From positions 19,268,350 through 19,332,349 of the forward strand of contig CM057234.1 of the NCBI GenBank assembly GCA_029891385.1: a stretch of 64,000 nt of DNA. Reading direction: 5' to 3'. Each line of letters begins with the position of its first letter. Position 1 is the first letter of the stretch. The notes under the pieces were generated by a model. The model did not search any database. It was not told where the DNA came from and saw nothing but the letters and a program-made list of their open reading frames with translations. A program made the translations under genes and the position numbers. This document shows, in pieces, positions 1 to 11,095 of this stretch. The DNA is from Erythroxylum novogranatense (taxonomy: Eukaryota > Streptophyta > Magnoliopsida > Malpighiales > Erythroxylaceae).

Positions 1-83
1 TGCTAATTAATGCCATATGCTATTTAATGCTATCATATTTAATTCATGCCAACTCAATTTCTTAATTAGTCTAATCATGCTTA

Positions 84-110
84 AATAAATAAATAAATAA
101 ATAAATAAAT
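84..110. repeat. (AAAT)n microsatellite
   Basis: About seven uninterrupted copies of a 4-bp AAAT unit. The surrounding first 950 bases are AT-rich and show no coding signal, RNA gene or terminal repeat that I can recognise. Confidence 0.9.
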
Positions 111-964
111 CTCGGGGCTAATAGGAAGCATGTAATTTAAGAGGAAAGCTTGTTATGGTAATGAACTAATGATGAATAGGAGCAAAAAGTTATAGATAGG
201 TGTAAATGACCAATTGCCAGGTTCAAGGCATTACTGTTTTGTTCGGGAAAGAGGAAATCTTGCTGTATGTAGTAGATTATGCATTCACATGACATGTTGG
301 ACTTTTATCCACTGCCATTATATCACGGGTACAAATAGAAAATTGGCTTGGTAATGAGTTAACGTTAGTCTGAGTCTAAATTTTTCTTTTTATCAAACAC
401 GTCCTAAATTTTAGTCATCAAGAGCTTGATTGTGATCCCTTTTTCTATTTTTTGTTGTGAATTTTATAAGAAATAAAACAAGTCATTAAAATGTTATCAC
501 ACATATGATGCCCAAAATCCTTATTTTTAATATAAATAGACATGTGACGGTAAAGCAAGGATTTTATGAAAGTTTTGAAGTATTTTCGAGTTGAAGCTTC
601 GGGAGCCTTTGGGAGAGAAGAGAGTGCGATGAAGCCCTCACATATGGAGAGACCAATGGAGAGGTAGCTTTTCTGACGTCAGTTTGGAGGTGAAATTGAC
701 ACCAACAATCCAGTTAAGTGTATTTCTTCTTTATATTTGTTGTTTCTTTCTCTCTTATTGATTGATTGTGTTATCTTATGTCTATCGTTTAGATTTTGTG
801 TAAGAATGATTGAATGCTCTATTTGATTGTTTTAATGTATCAACCCATTGGTAGAATCAAATACAATATGTGTAATCATTGTTTTTTTGATTCATTTGTA
901 GCAACTAATGGTTCGTAGTCATTAGGGATAAAAAAATAGGTTAAATAATATGAGTTTTGTGATT

Positions 965-1627
965 ATTGCTTAGATTGCATTAAGAGTAGTTAATCATCAT
1001 ATTATAGATTCTGGTAGAAAGCAATAGAATATTAAAAGATCTTAAAATATATTAAAGGGACCTCAAATGTTACATTACAATATAGAAGATCATACTTTAT
1101 TATTAAATGATACGTTGACTCCAATTGTGCATGTAATCTTAATAAAAAGAAATCTATTATAGATTATGTGTCCATGCTTATTGGTAGGGTTGTAACCTAG
1201 GTGTTAAAGATGTCGTCAATTGTGGTTACTACAACAAAAGTAACAAAATGTATAACAATTATACAAGGTAATAAAGAAGTTGTATGATCGAAATTGATGT
1301 CAGAAGAATTTGAACACAAAAACATAATGTTTCATTGTTCTGTGATAGTTGAAGCGCCTTAGATCTAATAAGGAACTCAATATTTTATCAAACTAAGCAA
1401 ATATGAGTTTAATTTTACTTCATTCGGGAGAAAGTAGAGAAAGGAACACTGAATGTGTAAAAAATTAATGCAAAAGATAATATATCATATTTATGATAAA
1501 TGCAATCAATAGTAATAAATGTGATTGTTGTTAATCTTATACGACTTGGTAGAAATGTAAGCAGCATGATAATGATAAGGTAGTAAGAAGATTGATTGGT
1601 TCTCAATCAAATCTTCAAATAGGAGAT
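965..1627 (+). pseudogene. Ty1/Copia pol remnant (end of reverse transcriptase and RNase H)
   Basis: Conceptual translation in shifting frames follows the conserved C-terminal Copia polyprotein. I see IKGTSNVTLQYRRS, matching the LKGTSD strand that starts the RNase H domain. YVDSNCACNLNKKKSIIDYV matches the YVDSDYAGDLDKRKSTTGYV block, and VVTTTKVTKCITIIQGNKEVV matches the LSTTEAEYMA...KE block. Several in-frame stops and indels show it is dead. It leads directly into a purine-rich tract (AGGAGA, ending 1626) and a 3' LTR at 1628. Nothing upstream of about 960 could be aligned, so the element is 5'-truncated or too decayed to follow. Confidence 0.72.
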
Positions 1628-1991
1628 TGTTAGAAAATATAGATATTATTCACAAAATATCTAAATATTATTCATGTTAGAAGAATCTAGTTGTTATTTA
1701 TAAAATATTTAAGATACAAACAGGTCCAATGCCAAAATAAACATTATAATTAAAACAAATTGAAATGTATGGCTATAATTGGTTTGATTTATCTATAAAT
1801 ACATATCCAAGAAACAAATTCAAGCATCTAAAAAGAAATTGTGAGAATCCAAATCTTATAGATTTCACAACTTATAATTAGTAAAGATTTGCATCATAAC
1901 TCTTCTTTTACTCATAATAATATTTTATGTTTTATTTCTTTTAATTTTAATTGTGTTATGATCTTATTCTATATATCTAATTATTTCAACA
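1628..1991 (+). mobile_element. 3' LTR of the decayed Copia element
   Basis: The sequence starts TGTTAGAAA immediately after a polypurine tract and ends TTTCAACA, so it has the TG...CA borders with short inverted ends (TGTT/AACA). Its 364 bp length is typical of Copia LTRs. A TATA-like CTATAAATAC lies near 1790, where an LTR promoter is expected. No matching 5' LTR was seen, and the target duplication could not be read because the left half is missing. Confidence 0.6.
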
Positions 1992-2028
1992 AAAATCAAA
2001 ATTTTAAAAGATTTAAAAGTAATTGTTA

Positions 2029-2046
2029 TATATATATATATATATA
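2029..2046. repeat. (TA)n microsatellite
   Basis: A short TATA run of about nine units. It is followed by about 150 bases of unassigned sequence up to the Harbinger element. Confidence 0.85.
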
Positions 2047-2429
2047 CTAGACTACAAAGCAGCCAGTATCATTGTCGGGATCAATATGCCGTCATTTCGA
2101 TGGATGAAGGAGGAAGGGCAATTATCACGTTTTTCTTATCGGCTAAGATTCAAACTAAAAAAATCATACTTCTCTCGCGTAATGACAGAGAATCGAGGAC
2201 ACTCTGACCCTACGTTTGGTTACAGTCCATAGCCCTGCAGACAGTGGACAAGGACTGAAAAGTCCTGTCCCATATCAAGTTTGGTTGCTGTCTGACCATG
2301 CTCCTTGTCCAGTCCAAGAAGGACATGGACTGTAAATTATTGTCCGGTTGAAATCAGTGGTACAGAGAAGCAAGTCCAACGGACAGAGCTTGAAAAAGAC
2401 GCGTCTACCCTGTTTTGTTTGTCTGAAAC

Positions 2430-2612
2430 CACAAACGCAGCCCGCTGGTCTTCGTCTTACGTTCGTCGTCTTCCCGATTTGTGTTTGTCTGAAACCTCAC
2501 GCAGGGCCGCTCGTCTTCGTCTCCGCTGGTCTTCCTCTCCGGTGGTCTTCGTCTTCGCTGGTCTTCCTCTCTGCTGGTCTTCGTCTCCGCTACTCTTCGT
2601 CTACGCACGGTA
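2430..2612 (+). other. Probable 5' non-coding exon of the Harbinger element, with CT-rich repeats
   Basis: An island rich in CTGGTCTTCGTCTCCG-like units occurs four to five times between about 2500 and 2600. It ends at a good splice donor (ACGCACG/GTAAGC near 2610). Frames through it encode only low-complexity Arg/Ser- or Leu/Ser-rich peptides, so I read it as a 5' UTR exon. The intron would run to just before the transposase start at 4878. This is inference from position and splice signal. Confidence 0.4.
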
Positions 2613-2884
2613 AGCTTCTTGTTGTTTCTTTTTTCAGATGCATGACTCCTCTTCCCGAATCTTTTGTGGACACCTTCTAACGCATATGTGGGTGTTTCGT
2701 TTCCGTCTGTAGCTAGATTTGGAATCTCTCCATTCAGATCCGGTCTTCGCTAACCCCGACTGTGACCATCGTCCGGGAATATTAAGGTTAGACTTCAATT
2801 TGGAACTCTTCCTTGTTCTTTTTGATTGGTTTGGGTGATGGGATCTGCGTCATTCTTCTGGTTCTGTTTTATCAGTCATTGTTG

Positions 2885-3345
2885 AAGATTGTTATAATCT
2901 CGTGTATGCTGCCACAAGTGTATGATGGATAATTGTTACAAGTGGAGAGTTCATCCCATAAACCCTTAAGAGTAGTGTAGTATGTAGCAATGGAGTCATT
3001 CTTTTGCACATGATTGGCTACGGTTCTTTGTATTTCAAATATTTGTGATGCATTCTCATGTGAAATCTTTCATAGAGATCAATCCAATCTTCATAGGCAG
3101 TCTTCATATAGATGACACTATTAGCTGTTTCTCTTATTACAACATTGAGAATCCATGAAAGTATCATATTGTTGCAACGATTCTAATGGGAAAATAGATG
3201 AGAGTTGGCAGGTGGTTGTGCCATTGACAATCCCGAGTTTATTTTTTGATTCTAAAGCCATAGTGATTGATCTACACTAGGTGGGATAATTATCCCCATT
3301 CAATTGCTGGGTAACCAACATAGCTCCTGGATTCTCAAACTGAAT
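2885..3345 (-). pseudogene. Copia gag fragment inside the Harbinger first intron
   Basis: On the minus strand the sequence reads PGAMLVTQQLNGDNYPT, then MALESKNKLGIVNGT, which is the start of a Ty1/Copia gag (UBN2/DUF4219-type: 'LNGxNYxxWxRxMxxALxxKNKLGFVDGT'). The expected Trp is a stop. Later pieces (NVVIRETANSVIYMKTAYEDWIDL) follow in another frame. It sits just downstream, on the minus strand, of a primer-binding site and LTR, so this is the 5' end of a Copia element inserted in reverse orientation. The rest of the polyprotein is missing. Confidence 0.65.
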
Positions 3346-3538
3346 AGTGGGTAATTGAGTGAATAGTGGGAAGAACAAGACTTTGTATCCTAGCTAGGAA
3401 AGCAAAAAGAAAAAAAATAGACAAGACCAAAGAAATAACTGAAGGACAAGAGCTGCTATAAGGAGAACAATAGCCAAAGAATAGTTGTTATAAGAGGACA
3501 GCTAAGAGCTACAGAGAGTAGACCAAAAGTTTAAAGTT

Positions 3539-3800
3539 GCTCTGATACCATATTAAAATGGTAAAGGTTGTTCTGCTGTTCTTATTCACAAAACTCAAAT
3601 ATATACAACTTGTTGCAACAATAAAAGCTAAAACTAAGCCTGAAATTGTGTTATGAACATGGAAAGAATAAGTTAGTGAAATATACTATATAGAATAAAA
3701 GATATGTAGGATATTTACAGCTACATGTATAACTTATAGTTAGTTCCTGGTGTATTATATTTCTTTAGGAACTTGCAACGTGAACAAAGACAAGCTAAAT
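3539..3800 (-). mobile_element. Copia 5' LTR end plus tRNA-Met primer-binding site (reverse orientation)
   Basis: The minus strand contains TGGTATCAGAGC (3539-3550), the classic primer-binding site complementary to initiator tRNA-Met. Next to it, from about 3552 upward, is AT-rich sequence consistent with an LTR. The gag start lies on the other side, as expected. The outer LTR border could not be fixed, so 3800 is approximate. Confidence 0.6.
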
Positions 3801-4877
3801 ATGTTCCCATGTTTATGACCTGCAAATCCGCATTCCCAAAAATGAATTCTCATATATGTGATTGAGGAATTACTAAGCCAATATAGGTACAACACAAACC
3901 CATATGTAGTCGACTCTATTCCCATTGTGAAGGCTTTGCTTATCTGATGTTGCCTTAATAAGGCAGATTTTAAGTTATCTGGTATTCCTTTAGTTAGTTC
4001 AAATAAATATAGACATAAACAAGCTATATTTATTCCAGCTCAGATTTGCTTTTTTCTTTTGTAAATCCAAAAGTCTCACTAATCACTTGTCTTGTAATAA
4101 AGAAGATATCAAAAGTTAATGGGTTGACAATAATATACGTTTAGTGGGTAATTTGTTAGTAGGATAACATGTTGAAGTGAAAATGCTATTATGTAAGGAA
4201 CATAAGATTAAATCTGAAAATGTCAGTTGTGAAAATGTCAGTTGTGAGTCATACAAATCTAGAATATCCGTATATGCATACAAATCTAGTTTAAATAAAT
4301 ATTTTTGTGTTTCCTTTTTGGCAAGTAATCAACCAAGTAAGTTCCTTGGTGGGCATATTTGAGTTTAAATAACAAAAATTGTCCATAACAATAACAGAAA
4401 TAATATGATGATTAACCATTGAAACAAAGTAACTTTCAAAGTAACTTTCATTTCTACCATTGATATCAGTGACAGTAACTTGGTGCTTAAATTGATGAAA
4501 GTAACTTGTATTCACTTTCACTTTAATGTTGTAAAATGTTAACTTAAGCATTCTGCACTTTGAAGACCTAAACATACATATTAATTGTGATTGCAAATGG
4601 AATCTGATGTGAGTGATGCACTGCAAACTTAGAAGTTTATTCAAATACAAGTCAAATACATATTAATTGAAGGTATATACAGCCAAGTCATATCAGTGTT
4701 CAATTATTATGAGATGTACAGCTACTTAGTAAATGACTTGTAATAGACTTGTATTTCCATTCTTCGACTTTTTAATTTATAAATGTTACTATTCCAGACA
4801 TATATACAAATGCAGTATATGATGCAGAAATTGTTTTCGCTTTGTTGACAGTTTTGTTTTAAACAAAGTTGGAGGCA

Positions 4878-6247
4878 ATGGATGATGATGATATGTTAAA
4901 CTGCATGGCTTTTTTTGACATTTTGAATCAGCAATTGGATATAATGAGAATTAGTATGTTGTTATGCTTATATGTATACACCAAAAAACAGCGTAGAAGT
5001 CAAAATGCTGAAGGAAGCAGGGCCTTGGTAGTACCAAATAGGAAAGCCAATATATATAGGATTTTGCATGAGGGAGATATGAATACCATGTGGGACTTAA
5101 GTATGGACACGAATGCATTTAAATTGTTATGTGAAATGCTTCAGCTCCAGGGTGGGTTGACAAATACTGGACATGTGTCCATTGAAGAAAAAGTATTAAT
5201 CTTCCTAAGAATATTAGCACAAAATGAATCAAATAGAGTATTACAAGTGCGGTTTATGAGGTCAGGAGAAACAATAAGTATGGTCTTCCATAATGTGTTG
5301 AAGGCTGTAATCAATCTTCAACATCTCTTGTTTGTGAAGTCAATACCAATTCCTGAGGATTGCACAGACAATAGATGGAAATGGTTTAAGGTCAGTTAAT
5401 TTAATAGCTTAGCTACAATACGGTGTCTGATTTAACTCTATGCTGCTAGTTAACGAGAACTTTTGTATGATGGCATTTTAAACATAGGGTTGCCTTGGTG
5501 CTCTAGATGGAACCTATTTAGACATAATAGTTCCGCTAGCAGACAAACCTAGATACAGAGGTAGGAAAGGGAGAATATGCACTAATGTTTTAGGAGTATG
5601 TGACAAGGACTGTAACTTTGTCTATGTCCTTGCTGGATGGGAGGGTTCAGCAGCAGATTCAAGGGTTCTGCATGATGCTGTAAGTAGGCCGAATGGACTT
5701 CAAGTTCCAAGGGGTATGTAAGAAACGAATTGTTAGACATTTGCAATTTATTTTTTTAAGGCATGCTTGCATATCCAAAGGTAATTGTGTTTGTTGGTTA
5801 TAGGAAATTACTACTTAGTAGATGCTGGCTATACCAATGGTCTGGTTTTCTTGCACCTTTTAGAGGAACAAGATACCATATTCAAAGTGGGCAAGAGATG
5901 TAAGGGCACCTAGAAATGCGAAGAGCTTTTAATAAGAGACACTCGTGCGCCGAAATGTGATTGAACGTGCATTTGGTTTATGAAAAAAGATGGAAAATAC
6001 TACGAAATCCATCTTTTATCCTCCACTACTCATGTGCACATCATTCTTGCATCTTTTCGCACAATTTTATTAGGCTACATATGAGTGAAGATCTGCAGAG
6101 CGAGTCCTATGAAGATGCGGATATGCCAATTGGGAAGATACTGCATTACCAGAATTTGTTGATCGTGTTGAGACAAGTAATGAATGGAGCCAATGGAGAG
6201 TGGATTTAGCTAACAACATGTTTGATGACTGGAGAATGAATCATTAA
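4878..6247 (+). pseudogene. PIF/Harbinger DDE transposase (HARBI1-like), three exons, frameshifted
   Basis: Exon 1 (4878-5390) encodes a helical N-terminal region with VPNRKANIYRILHEGD and MRSGETISMVFHNVLKAV, typical of plant PIF transposases. It ends exactly on a codon at a GT donor. Exon 2 (5488-5713) carries the first catalytic Asp in GALDGTYLDI and the second in GWEGSAADSRVLHDA. Exon 3 starts at 5804 (NYYLVDAGYTNG); both introns have GT-AG borders. From about 5840 the frame shifts repeatedly, but the third catalytic residue (Glu of NVIERAFG) and the conserved tail SNEWSQWR...DDWRMNH are still readable across frames to the TAA at 6245. The enzyme would cut and join the element ends. Here it cannot be made intact. 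An ATG at 4878 is chosen because the frame upstream begins only with a TTG. Confidence 0.85.
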
Positions 6248-6432
6248 ATTGTATACTCGTATATTTGGATGGCCTTCATTGTAACTGAATTGAGGCATTG
6301 CTTAAATTTGTCTTGATGTTGTTGACTCTCTTTGTATTGAATTACCTATTTCATTTAAGTTAATGTTGTCTTCTTTCATATCATGCACATTTCAAATTAC
6401 ATGTTAATTGTTCATGTTACTTATGATTTGCA

Positions 6433-7426
6433 ATGGTGTGGGGTATGACATTGCATGGTTTAGGTGCAATGTCACGGGTTTGGACTGATGGTGAAACAGA
6501 TGCATTTGTTACCTTATTGGAAGAGGCGGTAGTTGCTGGACAAAGAACCGATAATGGACAATTTAAGCCTGGGACTTTCCAACTTCTTGTTACACAACTT
6601 GGTGAGAAGTTTCCTGGGTGTGGCATTGACAAGAGACATGTACAAAATAAAATCAAGAGGTTGAAGGAAAAATATCGACATGACTATGACATCTTTGAGC
6701 TGCAGTGGGTTTGGGTGGAATGATAGCAAACAATGCGTTGAGGTTGACAATGAAGCAAGTGTTGGAGGAATGGATGAAGGTTAGTTGTTAATACACGCAT
6801 CATGACAAAAGTTATTGTTTGACATGCTAACAAGTGGGTGCATTTGGTTTACAGAAGCACCCTAATAAGTTCTGTACTCCTGGGAAGCCGTTTCCAATGT
6901 ACCCAAGACTAGAGTTTATTTTTGGGAAAGACAGAGCCACAGGAGCCGCTGCTCAAGACGGTCCCAAAGCTCAATCTCAGTTTCAAGCTGATGACATGGA
7001 AGTTGATAGGACAGAAGCTTCACCTGTTCATGCTTCCCTCGATCGATCCAGTGTAGCGAGACACCTCTGCACCAACTGCAACCGTCCATGTAGCTGGTTA
7101 CATTGCGTCTTCTTCCAACACCGACGCAAACCGAGCAACTAAAGCGAGAAGGAAGATGAGGGACGGTGAAGTGCTAGAAACCATATTGAGACACTCACAC
7201 GTGCAACTGACAACAAGATGTTGGAGTGCACAAATTATGGCGAATGCTATGGTGGCGGGACAACAAATTCCCACTAGGTGAGGAGCTTGAGAGTTTGGGT
7301 TTACGCACGAAGACGTTATTACGATTACAATGATCTTCTCGTAGAATCATCATCTGCGAATCTATTTTGGGGTTTAAAAGCGTAACAAAAGCGAAGCTTA
7401 TGCGGAGGCTCTTACGTCAAGCTCTC
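6433..7426 (+). pseudogene. Myb/SANT-like partner protein of the Harbinger transposase, broken
   Basis: The N-terminus contains SRVWTDGETDAFVTLLEEAV, QRTDNGQFKPGTFQLLVTQL and VQNKIKRLKEKYRHDYDIF. This is the plant Myb/SANT-like domain seen in L10-interacting-MYB-type proteins and in ORF1 of PIF/Harbinger elements, where it binds the terminal repeats and helps transposase enter the nucleus. After a frameshift near 6700 the family's SGFGWND...CVEVD segment follows in another frame to a donor at 6779. The next exon (from 6855) gives HPNKFCTPGKPFPMY and IFGKDRATGAAAQ, again family-typical. The C-terminal half (about 7080-7426) is frameshifted. The gene lies 190 bp downstream of the transposase on the same strand, the usual two-gene layout. 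Confidence 0.82.
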
Positions 7427-7681
7427 TAATTTTATGTTTCTTTAGTCAAGATGTTTGTGAATCTCAACTATTATATGGTCATGTCTGCACGATAACTATG
7501 CATGTAACTTTATTTATTTGTGGTACTGCCAAGTGATGTTAACTGATGTGATATACCTTTGACTGTGTTTGTCTACATGTTTATCAATGATGAATGTTGT
7601 TGTTTTATTAAATATGTAATTAATTTCTTTTTTGCGCGTTTATGAATGATTAGAGTATGATTCATTTACAGGTACATCACT

Positions 7682-8045
7682 ATGGGCAGATACAACTTCT
7701 ATGTTGTATTCGTTGGACGAGAAGTCGGCATTTTCACAAATTGGGATGAAGTAAAATTGGTAACTGATGGTTATCCTAATGCTAAATTCAAGGGGTTCAT
7801 GACATTGTTTGACGCAGAAAATCGTTAGCCATCGATCAAAGTAGTATGATCGCTCAAATGAAGAAACTGTTCCTATCGCCAATGACCTCTCATCAATCCC
7901 CAATCAATTAGCACAACCAACAACTGAAGAACCAAATGAAGTTGCTACTTTAAAGCAACAAATGACTATTTTGCAAGCATTGTTACTAATTGCCATTGGA
8001 GTAATTGTCGGAAACATTATCAACAAAATTCTGGACAAATTTTAA
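7682..8045 (+). pseudogene. Viroplasmin/RNase H1-N (Cauli_VI) domain protein with C-terminal membrane anchor, one frameshift
   Basis: An ATG at 7682 follows a plausible 3' splice site (TTTACAG ending 7671). The first 48 codons give NFYVVFVGREVGIFTNWDEV then GYPNAKFKGFMTLFDAE. This matches the Cauli_VI/RNase H1 N-terminal domain, known to bind RNA-DNA hybrids or dsRNA in RNase H1 (consensus FYVVxxGRxxGIYxxWxEC...GYPGAxYKxFxTxxEA). A stop at 7826 ends this frame. A one-base shift opens a second frame with one stop (7842), then DRSNEETVPIANDLSSIP, a Gln/Thr-rich linker and a hydrophobic stretch (ILQALLLIAIGVIVGNII) just before the TAA at 8043. This looks like a tail-anchored membrane segment. 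It is the third gene inside the Harbinger borders. Domain recognition is firm; its being one protein with the tail is inferred from spacing. Function is unknown. Confidence 0.7.
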
Positions 8046-8189
8046 AACTTGAATGTAATTAATGTTTATGAATGCTTAGATGTTTAATTAAAATATTATG
8101 TATTAGGATTTCGTTCTTGTCTGACTTACTTGAACCTATTATGTAATCAATTAAATGAATGCTTATATGTTTTATTATATTATTTTGCC

Positions 8190-8500
8190 CTATATAATGT
8201 TCATAATAATAATAACAATAATAACAAATAAGTATTAATAATAATACTTATAATAATCATTAAATTATTACCATACCAATGATTATTATGTTATCATAAT
8301 TTTACTTAATATTAATATTCATATTAATTTTATTATTTTGTGCTTACATAAATTATAATAATAACATAATAATTATTATTAGAGTTGCAAAACCAATGAA
8401 TTATAAAAGACCAATGAATTATATTAACAACAATTACAAAATTAATATTAATTGTATCAATATTTATTTTCATAAAAAATTATAATTAATAAGATATTAA
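8190..8500. other. AT-rich 3' subterminal region of the Harbinger element
   Basis: Dense ATAA/ATTA-type simple sequence (AATAATAATAACAATAATAAC and similar). No coding signal is visible. It lies between the viroplasmin-domain gene and the right terminal repeat. Confidence 0.6.
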
Positions 8501-9084
8501 ATGTTAGTAGAGTTGCAAATACGCTTAATATAACCATTGACACAATTATGAAATAACCATTGAAATACATCTTTTCAATACATTATATTGCAGGGACATT
8601 TTTGACATTTAACACTGTTTTTTGTTACATAAAACTAAAAACATTTCGTCATGAGGACATTTCGACATTTAACACTATTTTTCGCTTACGCCCATCGCAA
8701 TAAAACACATTTACATCGTAGGACGAAGACAATTTTCTCTGTCCTGTCCATCGCAACTAAACATCTCACTGTTTTTAATTCTTATCCTGTCGCATCGTGT
8801 CGCATTACTTTATTCATACTACTTATTACAGGCGCTAACCAAACACACCGTGAGACAATGGCTAAATGACAGAAACAATCTCAGACGAAATTATTGACGA
8901 GATGGTCTAGAAAAAGGTCTTTGTTAAACTGACCGTGAGTTAGAGATTAAGATTAAGGAGGGGCGTGGTTAGTAATAACTGTTGACTTTGGATTAGATTG
9001 GGCTAGATTATTTTTTTCCCATCCCTTTCAAGATCACTAGCAACAGAAAGCTCAAGTCACCAGTTATTAGAAAAGGCTTCATCT

Positions 9085-10217
9085 TCAAGCCAATTTTGTC
9101 ATTTGTGCAACATATATCTTTCTACTCCAGTTATAACTTTATCGTCAGCCTCTCGTGTATGTTGCATCTCAGTGTTTTCTGAATCTGTAGGGATTTTCTC
9201 TACCTTCGCTTTCTTTTCCAATGCCTACCAGATCATGTAATATTTAAGAGAAATATAAGTTAATAAGAAAAACAGCACCACTTTCCAGGGACTTTAGCTT
9301 CCAAGAGCGCTTCAAATTAGTGCTTTTGATTGCAGCTAGCTTCCATTGCCTAGCCATTGTTGTCACCACCACAATGCGCAGTCCCATCTTTAATGAGAAG
9401 ACTCTTCTGATAACCTCCCATCTACCCTTTGTTTATCACCACATAGGCCCTGCTTCTCCAGCTCTCCTCTATTGCAGAAGAAATGGCAAGTAGCACAAAA
9501 TCTTTTCCTCTATATTAGACAAAACCGCACTCTATTCTGAGAAATCAGAGTTCCTCAAGTCACCATTGCAACCACGTATTTTAAGCTGGATTTATAAATG
9601 TATGCTGAAAGCAAAAGTAATAAGAAGGTTTGAAAAACATTTGGAACCTAAACATTTTAAAGTAAATGAACTAAAGCATCCAAAATATTCTCCCAGTCAT
9701 ACGTTTCAGAGTGCGTTGTCACTAGAGGGAATGGGTATTGTACTGGAGCTATCAAGGATTTGCCAACATGTTCTAAAAGGTCATGGTGTAGATGGGTCAA
9801 ATATCACCAGGGAAGATTCTTTCCAGTCAAAAGAATTAGATAGAATTGTTAAGTGTAAACTGTAATGTGAACCAGAACGGTGAGTTATGGATCCAGCTGT
9901 CTCTGTAGTTGTTCAATAAGCTTGTAGACCTTTTTTAAGTTTGTTCTACACGAAGCAATGATTTGACCTCCACCTTTATATCTTTCTGCAATCATCAGCC
10001 ACTACCAATGTATTCTTGCTTTCCAGTTTTCACTAAAAGGGCAGCAATTGGATTACAAGATAAGGAAACTGAATCCAAAGAACGCAAAAGATTAGAAGTT
10101 ATACGTGTTAAAGATTCATATGTGAAGTTGTATCCCTTCAAGGACAAAAGAAGGAAACGATGTATGTACAAAAATAGGGTCTTAAGGTTTTGGGCCGATA
10201 CGGGTTCACCAGTCTGA
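9085..10217. other. Unassigned gene-like fragments between Harbinger and CREG1
   Basis: Three stretches look more protein-like than the surroundings, but I recognise none. On the minus strand, 9233-9085 follows an AG acceptor and reads LEKKAKVEKIPTDSENTEMQ then a stop after ERYMLHK. On the plus strand, 9566-9865 (99 codons) contains KAKVIRRFEKHLEPKHFKVN. Also on the plus strand, 10033-10217, after a TTCCAG acceptor, ends KDSYVKLYPFKDKRRKRCMY...FWADTGSPV then stop, a basic and codon-balanced tail. They could be exons of one or two decayed or real genes on different strands. No start, domain or family could be fixed. Confidence 0.25.
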
Positions 10218-11095
10218 AAAGTTCCAAAGTTCACCACACTGGATATGATCTATAATAGAAAAAGAGATGACACGAATCAAATTACAAAATTATCATCAGC
10301 AAACAAACCTCCGACTCTTCACCGACCAGCTAATTATTGATGCTCTGTAGTCTGTAGTCTGTACTCTTCTCTTGACTGCAAAATTAGCAATCTCACATTT
10401 TCCCATAATTTATGCGGCCGCCATTCCTTGAAGAATATAGAACTAATGTTCCAGGATGATACAAGCATATGAAATCGTAAGTCAATTTGAAACAGGTTAG
10501 AGATCTTTGATGGGCTAGCTAATCTTCTTGATCGTGATCCAAATTGCTTGAAGACTCGGTTTCAAATTAGTAACAGATCATTATTCAAGTATAGAGGTGG
10601 GAGGTGTGTGGTAAATATTATTATCAAAGGGTTAATCTCTTATCTCATACGAAAAACATAGCATCTTTTACTTTCACTTGTTTAATCAAAGATAAATACT
10701 ACATTGATCCAGTTCTGCCAACACATATTGAACATTGAAACAACCACTGATGGTGGTATAAAACAGAAGATGTATAATATGATTATATCAATGGTTACAA
10801 ATAATTGAATGGTGCAGCACTCGTCTTCCTTATCTACAGTGCATTGGTTATGCACATTTTGAACCTAAAGTATCAGTTCGTGGAGGAAAGAAGACTTAAA
10901 ATTTTCAATTACTGGCAGCAGACTGATACCTGAAATATTTTGGAAGAAGAAATACATCAGAAAATATAAACACCGAGGTTAAGACTAATGTCAACTTATT
11001 CATTCTAAAGAAAAAGGTTACAGTTGGTACAAGTATCTTTATATTCTTTCCCACCAATTATTTGCATATAAAGCATAACACTTTTTATTGAACAC

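Larger units (their letters stand above)
2208..8850 (+). mobile_element. PIF/Harbinger DNA transposon, decayed but near full length (~6.6 kb)
   Basis: The left end (2208-2222) reads CCCTACGTTTGGTTA. The right end (8836-8850) is TAACCAAACACACCG, whose complement is CGGTGTGTTTGGTTA, so the inner nine bases match exactly and the outer ones have diverged. Both ends are flanked by TGA (2205-2207 and 8851-8853), a 3-bp duplication of the size this superfamily makes. Inside are a HARBI1-type transposase fossil, a Myb/SANT-like gene and a viroplasmin-domain gene, all on the plus strand. Near the left end are two short hairpins (2246-2270 and 2310-2332). All three genes carry frameshifts, so it is non-autonomous today. 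Confidence 0.75.

Noticed and set aside
2305..2680. Overlapping Arg/Ser- and Leu/Ser-rich open frames on both strands
   Set aside because: They come from a CT-rich tandem repeat read in several frames. No family match, and the stretch ends in a splice donor.
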